Origin: Armatimonadetes bacterium UBA5419
Lineage (GTDB): Bacteria > Armatimonadota > UBA10988
Direction: 5' to 3'
Length of the DNA: 10,654 nt
NCBI GenBank assembly: GCA_002409445.1
Contig: DHNJ01000125.1
Location: forward strand, 1 to 10,654
Part shown: positions 5,666-10,654 of the stretch, one piece after another
How positions within the stretch are numbered: the first letter of the stretch is position 1
How the letters are laid out: each line of letters starts with the position of its first letter
Translations under genes and position numbers: made by a program
Notes under the pieces: model-generated
Database searches by the model: none
Told to the model about the DNA's origin: nothing
The model's input: only the letters and a program-made list of their open reading frames with translations

Positions 5666-6841
5666 TCAGGCCGGATCGTAGCGGCCCCAACGGCGGACGG
5701 CGCGGGCCATGGCCCAGACGTTCTCGGGCGGGCACTCGGCGGGTAGGTTGTTGCCCTCGCGCAGGACGAAGCGCCCGCCCGCGGTCACCCCGCTGGTCAG
5801 GATGCGCGCGCACTCCGCCTCGACCTCGGCTGGCCCGTGGGTCGCCAGGAAGGGCACCGACGGGCCGCCCAGCAGCTCGATCTCAGGGCCCAACTGCGCG
5901 CGCACCGCGGCGTGGTCGATGGGGTAGCCGGTGTCGAAGCTGACCGCGCCCAGTTCGGTGATGAAGGTCGGAAAGTGGCGTACCGCGTCGCCGCAGAGAT
6001 GCACGTGCAGCGGGCCGCCGGGCTCGCGCAGGGCCTCGACCAGGCGGTGGTGGTGGGGCAGGATGTGCGCGCGGTATTGTTCGGCCGAGAGCAGCGCCAC
6101 GCTGTCGTCCGCGAGCCCCCAGCCGGCGCTGCGCACGGGCTGGTCGAGCCGCGCGCGGTAGGCCTGGATGCGTTCGATCGTCGCGCTGGTGATGTAGGTC
6201 AGTAGCTGCTGAGCGTAGTCGGGGTCGGCCAACAGGTCGGTGCAGAATTCGCTGGCGCCGCGCAGGTTGCAGGCGACGGTCAGCGGCCCATCGGTCCCCA
6301 AGCCCATCGGCCACGGCCGCGCCACGGGCCGCCCCTCGAACTCCCAGCCCGCGTCGGCCAGCTCGCCCAGCGCGCCCCACAGCGCCCAGGCGCGCGCGGC
6401 GGCCGGCGCGGCGAACGGATCGGGCAGCCCGCGGTCGAAGAGTTGATACTTGGCGTCCTCGTCCGCGAGCAGCGGCTGTGTGTCGGGCACCTCGGTGCCG
6501 CGGAACTCGAGCTGGCAGCCGAGGTACAGCGCCTCGTAGCAGTTCTGCCAGTCAACGCTGAGCGACCACTGGGCGGGCAGGCCCATCTCGTGGTCGTGGT
6601 TCAGCCAGTGGCGGATCCAGTGCTGGTGCTCGCACTGGCGGCGCGCCATGGTCGGCGCGTCGGCGAAGTACTCGCGCCAGCCGATGCCGCTAGGGTTAGC
6701 CTCGGGCCGGCGCATGGTGTAGCGCACGTTGAGGCCCAGGGTGAACGGCACGCGCAGGGGGCGGGCGGCGTGGTAAGCGGCCCAAACTTCACGCACCTCG
6801 GCGTTGTGCGCCTCGAAATCAACAACCGGTGGCTGCGGCAT
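5666..6841 (-). CDS. Uroporphyrinogen decarboxylase (UroD) family protein, methyltransferase-like branch
   Basis: A TIM-barrel protein of the UroD superfamily, which includes heme-pathway UroD and the zinc-dependent corrinoid methyltransferases (MtaA, MtbA, CmuA). The 391 residues show the late-barrel signature HLCGD at 281-285, followed by FDTGYPIDH (302-310), a strand LLGGPSVPFL (323-332), then the glycine-rich end strand GGRFVLREGNNLPAECPPEN (355-374) and the terminal helix WAMARAVRRWGRY. H281 and C283 match the first two zinc ligands of MtaA-like enzymes. Where those enzymes have PGC with the third Cys ligand, this protein reads EGN (361-365 is REGNN); C370 lies five residues later. The N-terminal residues expected for true UroD porphyrin binding are not evident, so a heme role is unlikely. 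The ATG at 6841 has GGAG nine bases upstream. Exact substrate unknown. Confidence 0.85.
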   Translation of the reverse strand: MPQPPVVDFEAHNAEVREVWAAYHAARPLRVPFTLGLNVRYTMRRPEANPSGIGWREYFADAPTMARRQCEHQHWIRHWLNHDHEMGLPAQWSLSVDWQNCYEALYLGCQLEFRGTEVPDTQPLLADEDAKYQLFDRGLPDPFAAPAAARAWALWGALGELADAGWEFEGRPVARPWPMGLGTDGPLTVACNLRGASEFCTDLLADPDYAQQLLTYITSATIERIQAYRARLDQPVRSAGWGLADDSVALLSAEQYRAHILPHHHRLVEALREPGGPLHVHLCGDAVRHFPTFITELGAVSFDTGYPIDHAAVRAQLGPEIELLGGPSVPFLATHGPAEVEAECARILTSGVTAGGRFVLREGNNLPAECPPENVWAMARAVRRWGRYDPA

Positions 6842-6901
6842 CGGCGGGCTCCGCGTGCGCAGAGCGTATCACTTCCGCCGGCCCAGCGCAGGCCCCAAAC
6901 G

Positions 6902-6935
6902 GAGCGCCACCCCGACCGAAGTCGGGGCGGCGCTC
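6902..6935 (-). terminator. Rho-independent-type terminator of the secreted-protein gene
   Basis: On the minus strand GAGCGCC-G-CCCCGAC pairs with GTCGGGG-T-GGCGCTC around a TTCG loop, giving a 15-bp stem with one G-U wobble and a C(UUCG)G tetraloop, an unusually stable hairpin. In the plus-strand transcript the same position would be an A-C mismatch, so the structure favours the minus strand. It begins 21 bp after the stop at 6957 and is followed by CGTTTGG, a weak U-run. Termination of the upstream gene, separating it from the UroD-family gene, is the likely role. Confidence 0.75.
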
Positions 6936-6956
6936 GTGCTGGGTGGTCGCGGCGGC

Positions 6957-8587
6957 CTAGGCGCCGGGCTCGCTCAGGTGTGCGAGGGCCCAGTCGCTGG
7001 CCAGCGCGCCTTCGTGGAACGCGTGGTTCAGCGCATCCGCGATGCCGTTGAGATCGGCGATGCTGAGGCTGCCGGGCAGCGCGCCGCCGCTGAGGGCGAT
7101 GTTGGCCAGGTCGACGAACTCAGCCACGCTCAGGCCGTCGAGGCTGGCGTCCAGGTCGCGCAGGACCAGGTCACCGAAGCCCGCGGGGAACTCAGCGCCC
7201 GCGCCCGACAGCTGCACGTTGAGGCTCAGGGTCAGGACCTGGCCGCCGAAGACGCCCGCGCTGCTGCTGGTCGGATCGGTCGCGCTGGCGCTGAGCGCGC
7301 CGGCCTTGCCGCCCGCCGGCAGGAACGCGCGCACCGCCGCCGGGGAGGTGAAGGTCAGCGTGTAGCCGTCGGCATGGCCGATGACGACATCACCGCTCCA
7401 GTAGGCGCTGAGCAGCTGGCCGGGCTCGTTGGTGCCCGCGTCCTGGCCGTAACCGCCCTGCGAGTAGGTGCGGTAGGCGGCGTGGAACGGGTAGTCATCC
7501 TCCACGCTGAACACGTGTGTCGCGTTGGCGGTCAGGTGCAGCTGCGGGACCAGCTCGAGATCGATGTAGAGCGGGTTGCCCAGCTCGTCCGAACCGTCCG
7601 GCACGGAGAGGACCAGCGCCGGGTCACCCGTCAGCGAGACCAGGTTGGTCACCGAGGCGCCGTCCGTGATATTGGCGACTTCCACGGCGACTTCGAAGGA
7701 GGTGCTCTCGCTGATGCTCACGCCGCCGTCGAGGTCATAGCCGGCGAAATCGGCGCCGACCACAGTCAGTCCGCTGCTGGTCAGGCCGGTGGTCAGGCCG
7801 GTCGGGTCCAGGGCGCCGTCGGTCAGCGCGACGCTGGCGTTGCGGGCGACGAGGGCCGGCACCTTGGCGCTCGAGCGGCTCGCCACGGTGCGCACGTTGG
7901 TCTCGTCCGCGCCGTCGCCGTCGACGTCCGCGGCCGGCAGCGACGCGCCGCTGCCACCCCGGGTGCCCGCACCCGCGAAGGTCGCCAGCGCCTCAACGCG
8001 CAGATCGGTGCCTGCGGCGAGCGCCAAGGCGTCGGCGTCGAGCTCGAGAGTGTAGACCAACTTGACCGAGGCACCGCCCGCGAGGGTCGGGTTGGCGCTC
8101 AGGGTCCAGGCGTCGCCCGTCTCGGCGTCGGCGAAGGTCAGGCGGTTGAGGGCGCTGGTCTGGGCGAAGGTACCCACGCCGCTGGCCACGGTGTAGTTGA
8201 AGCCGTTGACCTTCTCCTGTGAGCCGGCGGCGACGATGTTGGCGCTGGTCGCGGCATCGCCAGCGGTCGTGTCGGTGAGCGCGGCGGCCGCCGAGATCCA
8301 CTCGTTCTTGCCGTTCAGCCGGCCGCGCTGCTGGATGTTGAGCACGATGTTGCCCAGCTCGGCCTCGCCGCTGCCGCTGTTCTGGACGGTCAGCGTGCCG
8401 GCGAAGATGAGCTTGGCGGCCGAGGTCTCGCCCTTGACGGCATCGACCTTGAAGTAGACGACGTTGCCCTCGACGCGGTCGACGACCTTGGTCAGGCTCC
8501 AGTCGGTGTTGGTGTACTGGGTGGCGGCGCCGCGAAGATCACGGCGGCCGCCAGAAGGGCAGCCCAGCCGGTGAGTATGGTTCGCAT
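6957..8587 (-). CDS. Large secreted beta-rich protein of unknown function, with a frameshift after the signal peptide
   Basis: About 540 residues, probably exported. The real start is the ATG at 8587: GAAAGGA lies upstream and the frame opens with a clear signal peptide, MRTILTGWAALLAAAVIF. That frame meets a TGA at about 8493, whereas the long body frame (from TQYTNTDWSLTKVV) lies in another phase; one missing base in the GC-rich run near 8520-8540 would join them. The body frame can be extended upstream to a GTG at 8636, but those residues (RRTWPTTSRGRK) look non-coding. The body is Gly/Ala/Thr/Ser-rich and mostly beta: an early repeat-like domain (GTLTVQNSGSGEAELGNIVL), a DVDGDGADET loop that resembles calcium sites, and a C-terminal module with TYSQGGYG, AVRAFLPAGG and GQVLTLSLNVQLS. 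Promoter and terminator flank it as a single-gene unit. Function unknown. Confidence 0.8.
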
Positions 8588-8656
8588 CGGTCGTGTCCTT
8601 TCGCCCTCGGGAGGTGGTGGGCCATGTCCGCCTCACTCCAACCCCGGGCAGCAGTG

Positions 8657-8685
8657 ATTGTGCTCCGGCTCGGCCATCGTGTCAA
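8657..8685 (-). promoter_or_regulatory. Predicted sigma70-type promoter of the secreted-protein gene
   Basis: On the minus strand TTGACA (8685-8680, perfect -35 consensus) is followed after exactly 17 bp by CACAAT (8662-8657, four of six matches to TATAAT). Transcription would start near 8650, about 60 bases before the ATG at 8587. This supports 8587 as the true start. Confidence 0.6.
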
Positions 8686-8728
8686 GCGTTTGCAGTGAGC
8701 GCAATTGGTGTGTGCATGCTAGCTACAT

Positions 8729-8758
8729 CTGACATGTATACGAATAAGATGATAGAAT
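8729..8758 (+). promoter_or_regulatory. Candidate promoter of the double-propeller gene
   Basis: CTGACA (8729-8734, five of six) and TAGAAT (8753-8758, five of six) are spaced by 18 bp inside the AT-rich island. Start of transcription near 8765 would leave an untranslated leader of about 240 bases before the GTG at 9005, which is long; a closer promoter was not seen. Confidence 0.4.
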
Positions 8759-8969
8759 CGATTGAACACCGTTCGGGTTCGGGGGGGGTAGGTCGAGGCG
8801 CGTGTGGCTCCGCCAAGCGGCGAATCGCAGTACGTCCGGCGCTTGGGCCACCATGCGTGCTGCGAACATTCGCGAGCTGCCAGGCGGTGCCGCAGCCTTG
8901 CTGTAGGAGGGTGACGAGCCGGCGTTGGCGGCGGCTGCGCGCGCGGTGCTTTGGAACCTCCCGTGCCAC

Positions 8970-8987
8970 GTTAGCGTCATGTTAGCG
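8970..8987 (+). repeat. Tandem GTTAGCG direct repeat, 11-bp period
   Basis: GTTAGCG occurs at 8970-8976 and again at 8981-8987, one helical turn apart, ending 5 bases before the GGAG ribosome binding site of the downstream gene. Spacing of 11 bp is what response regulators binding as tandem dimers often use, but two copies of seven bases could be chance. Confidence 0.3.
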
Positions 8988-9004
8988 AGATTGGAGCAAC
9001 ACCA

Positions 9005-10654
9005 GTGTCATTCTCTCGCCGCGTCACCGTGCTTGTCGCCGCCCTCGTCGCCACCCACCTCAGCGTCGCCGCCCAGGCGCTCTTCCCGCCGCTGACCCTC
9101 GACTGGTCCGTGCAGGCGCCGCCGCCCGCGGAGGGGCAGGCGGCCGGTGGATTCTACGCGACGCCGGTGCTCATCGGCGACACGGCGTACGCGGTGCACA
9201 CGCGGCAGGGAGTGGGCGCGTTCGCCCTGGCCGACAGCAAGGTGCGCTGGGGGCAGGGCTTGGCCGGGCAGGCGTACCCGGGCCTGGCCGCCGAGGGTAA
9301 CCTGGCGGTTGCGGTCTCGGGCACGGGCGACATCTACGGCCTGGACCGCGCCACGGGGACCGAACGCTGGCAGGCGCAACTGCCGGGGACGATCTATGCC
9401 TCGCCCGTGATCGATGACGGCGTGGTCATCGTCGGCACGGGCGACACCGGCCTGGTCGCGGCGTTCAACGGGGCCGACGGGCGCAAGCTTTGGCAACAGC
9501 AGCTGGGCGACCGGCTGGGCTCCGCGCTGGCGGTGGCGGGGGGCACGGTCTACGCGCCGTGCTACGACCACCAGCTCTACGCACTGGACCTGCGCACGGG
9601 TATGCCACTCTGGCGCTACCAGGCGGACACGGTCCTCGATTCACGGCCGCTGGCGGTCGCCGACCGGGTCTACGTGAAGCAGACCGACGACGTATTGGTC
9701 GCTCTGCGCGCGGCCGACGGCGAGCGGCTCTGGGCCACGCAGCCGCGCCGCCAGGTCGCCGACAACGCGCCGAGCACCTGGTCGACCCTGGCCCTGGCCA
9801 ATGGCCGGCTGCTGACCGCGGGCTACGACGGCGCGCTGCTGGCGGTCTCGGCGGTCAACGGCAACCTGCTGTGGGAGACCGCGCCGCGGCACTTCTCCTC
9901 GGCCCCGGCGATCGCGGGCGACCTCGGCTATGTCGGCGGCAAGGACGGCGCGCTGACCGCGGTCGACCTGACCAACGGCGAGATCGTCTGGCGCTGGAGC
10001 CCGCCGGCGGCGGTCCAGCCGGGCCAGCTGAGCGGCATCATGTGGCCGCCGGTGATCGTCGGCCGGAACCTGCTCGCCGCCTCGCTGGACGGCAGCCTCT
10101 ACGCCTTCACCGGCACGACCGACGAGGCGGCCTGGACCATGGCCCGCGCCGAGGCGGCCGCGGCGGCGCAGGCGGCGGCCGAGCGTCAGGCGCAGTTCGA
10201 GCGCGGCTGGCGCGACCTGCTCGGGCCGGCGGTCGAGGGTGGCCTGCAGCCGACCGGCGAGGAGCTGGTCGCGGTGGTCGACCTGGGTAACCGCCTGAAC
10301 GGGGTGGTGGTCTGGGAGTCGAACCGCGACGGCGCCTGGGACATCTTCCGCATCAACACCGACGGCACCGGCTTCGACCGGCTGACGAACTTCGCCGCGA
10401 CCGACGACCCGCTGGCCTACACCGCCTACCTGCGGCCGCGCATCTCGCCCGACGGGCAGTGGGTGCTCTTCGAGTACGGCATGGCCGAGCAGCCGGGCGA
10501 GAGCTGGCTGGTGCCGATGCAGCCGGGCGGCCAGGCGCGCCGGGTGCTGGTCGGCGAGCCGCTCAACTGGCTGCCCGACAGCAGCGGCTTCTGCTTCGTC
10601 CGCGACAGCCTGCTGCAGCAGTACACGCTGGCCGACGGCGCCGAGGCGGTGGTC
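9005..10654 (+). CDS. Secreted PQQ-type beta-propeller fused to a TolB/PD40-like region (partial, runs off window)
   Basis: The frame from the GTG at 9005 stays open for 550 codons to the window end. GGAG at 8993-8996 lies 8 bases upstream. Residues 1-25 are a signal peptide (basic SFSRR, hydrophobic core, AQA cleavage). Residues about 45-377 hold eight repeats of a PQQ/BamB-type blade, each ending in a Trp after a turn such as DRATGTERW: W82, W122, W163, W203, W243, W290, W329 and a weaker W377. Most blades also carry an APxxxGxxYVG-like strand. Residues 379-402 are an Ala-rich helix (ARAEAAAAAQAAAERQAQFE). From about 435 the sequence changes to a TolB/PD40 pattern: VVWESNRDG, DIFRINTDGTGFDRLTNF and RISPDGQWVLFEYGM, then further weak copies (NWLPDSSGFCFVRD). 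Likely an exported or periplasmic binding scaffold rather than an enzyme; no cytochrome motif or other catalytic residues are seen. Ligand unknown. Confidence 0.9.
   Translation, partial: MSFSRRVTVLVAALVATHLSVAAQALFPPLTLDWSVQAPPPAEGQAAGGFYATPVLIGDTAYAVHTRQGVGAFALADSKVRWGQGLAGQAYPGLAAEGNLAVAVSGTGDIYGLDRATGTERWQAQLPGTIYASPVIDDGVVIVGTGDTGLVAAFNGADGRKLWQQQLGDRLGSALAVAGGTVYAPCYDHQLYALDLRTGMPLWRYQADTVLDSRPLAVADRVYVKQTDDVLVALRAADGERLWATQPRRQVADNAPSTWSTLALANGRLLTAGYDGALLAVSAVNGNLLWETAPRHFSSAPAIAGDLGYVGGKDGALTAVDLTNGEIVWRWSPPAAVQPGQLSGIMWPPVIVGRNLLAASLDGSLYAFTGTTDEAAWTMARAEAAAAAQAAAERQAQFERGWRDLLGPAVEGGLQPTGEELVAVVDLGNRLNGVVVWESNRDGAWDIFRINTDGTGFDRLTNFAATDDPLAYTAYLRPRISPDGQWVLFEYGMAEQPGESWLVPMQPGGQARRVLVGEPLNWLPDSSGFCFVRDSLLQQYTLADGAEAVV

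Larger units (their letters stand above)
8588..9004. other. 417-bp gene-free divergent regulatory region
   Basis: This gap separates two secreted-protein genes that point away from each other. It holds a minus-strand promoter (8657-8685), an AT-rich island at about 8690-8770 that stands out from the GC-rich surroundings, a plus-strand promoter candidate (8729-8758), a run of eight or so G at about 8780-8787, and two GTTAGCG repeats near 8970-8987. The open frames crossing it are Arg/Cys-rich and lack family features, so I see no gene. No known riboswitch or tRNA pattern was recognised. Confidence 0.6.

Noticed and set aside
6842..6900. TGATAC at about 6866-6871 on the minus strand as a -10 box for the UroD-family gene
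   Set aside because: No -35 box lies at suitable spacing; the nearest TTGGGG is about 21 bp away. Too weak to list as a promoter.
6804..8222. Long plus-strand open frame (about 472 codons) opposite the secreted-protein gene
   Set aside because: The composition is low-complexity Gly/Ala/Arg/Val/Gln with no motif, and it also overlaps the start of the UroD-family gene. The minus strand has promoter, signal peptide, recognisable modules and terminator.
8691..8706. GCAGTGAGCGCAATTG resembles part of the E. coli lac control region found in cloning vectors
   Set aside because: The match is about 13 bases and the flanks do not match, so neither vector contamination nor a lac operator is supported.
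8593..8985. Plus-strand 130-codon open frame across the intergenic region, or a short GTG-started frame at its 3' end behind AGGAGG
   Set aside because: Arg/Cys/Ser-rich with no recognisable motif, it starts inside the leader of the minus-strand gene and crosses two promoters. The AGGAGG-GTG at about 8906-8913 would give only 24 or so Arg-rich residues, so a leader peptide is possible but unsupported.
1..10654. Search for a defence island, CRISPR array, prophage, IS element, tRNA/rRNA or a new multi-gene system
   Set aside because: No repeat-spacer pattern, transposase, integrase, inverted terminal repeat or RNA-gene signature was seen. The genes are mostly housekeeping, transport and exported proteins with ordinary composition for the window.

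Overview
The window is a stretch of a high-GC bacterial chromosome with tightly packed genes on both strands, strong GC bias at third codon positions, frequent GTG starts and short intergenic gaps. Two genes carry secretion signals, and there are several uncharacterised small or secreted proteins. The mix (secreted proteins rich in beta-propellers, a corrinoid-type UroD-family enzyme, a SorC-type regulator) suits an environmental bacterium from a poorly cultured GC-rich lineage, for example Planctomycetota/Armatimonadota-like or a candidate phylum. The sequence alone does not settle the taxonomy.

Layout. 1-381 (minus): N-terminal part of a SorC/DeoR-type regulator, cut by the window edge. It diverges across 46 bp from an ABC importer pair: a FecE/BtuD-type ATPase (428-1261) and a FecCD/BtuC-type permease (1246-2262), which overlap by 16 bp. 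No substrate-binding protein is present. The permease meets an unrecognised 212-aa protein (2259-2897, minus) tail to tail, and both stops lie in one CTAG. Divergent from that gene is malQ (GTG start, 3045-4556), followed after 9 bp by a 127-aa single-TM protein (4566-4949). On the minus strand then come a 53-aa membrane peptide (4963-5124), a compact RNase HI (5231-5629) and a UroD-family protein (5666-6841). Next, also on the minus strand, is a large secreted protein (6957-8587) with a UUCG-loop terminator after its stop and a consensus-like promoter before its start. A 417-bp gene-free region with back-to-back promoters separates it from a plus-strand secreted double-propeller protein that runs off the right edge (9005 onward).

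The genes do not form one pathway. The coherent units are the ABC importer pair (metal-chelate or corrinoid uptake), the malQ unit (alpha-glucan metabolism) and the divergent pair of secreted proteins on the right.

Points most worth a second look: (1) the secreted protein at 6957-8587 has its signal peptide in a different frame from its body, implying a frameshift near 8520-8540; (2) the right-edge protein joins an apparent eight-bladed PQQ-type propeller to a TolB/PD40-like region through an Ala-rich helix; (3) the UroD-family enzyme has Asn where the third zinc-ligand Cys of the methyltransferase branch is expected. I found no RNA gene, CRISPR array, insertion sequence or phage gene, and no clear evidence of a wholly new multi-gene system.
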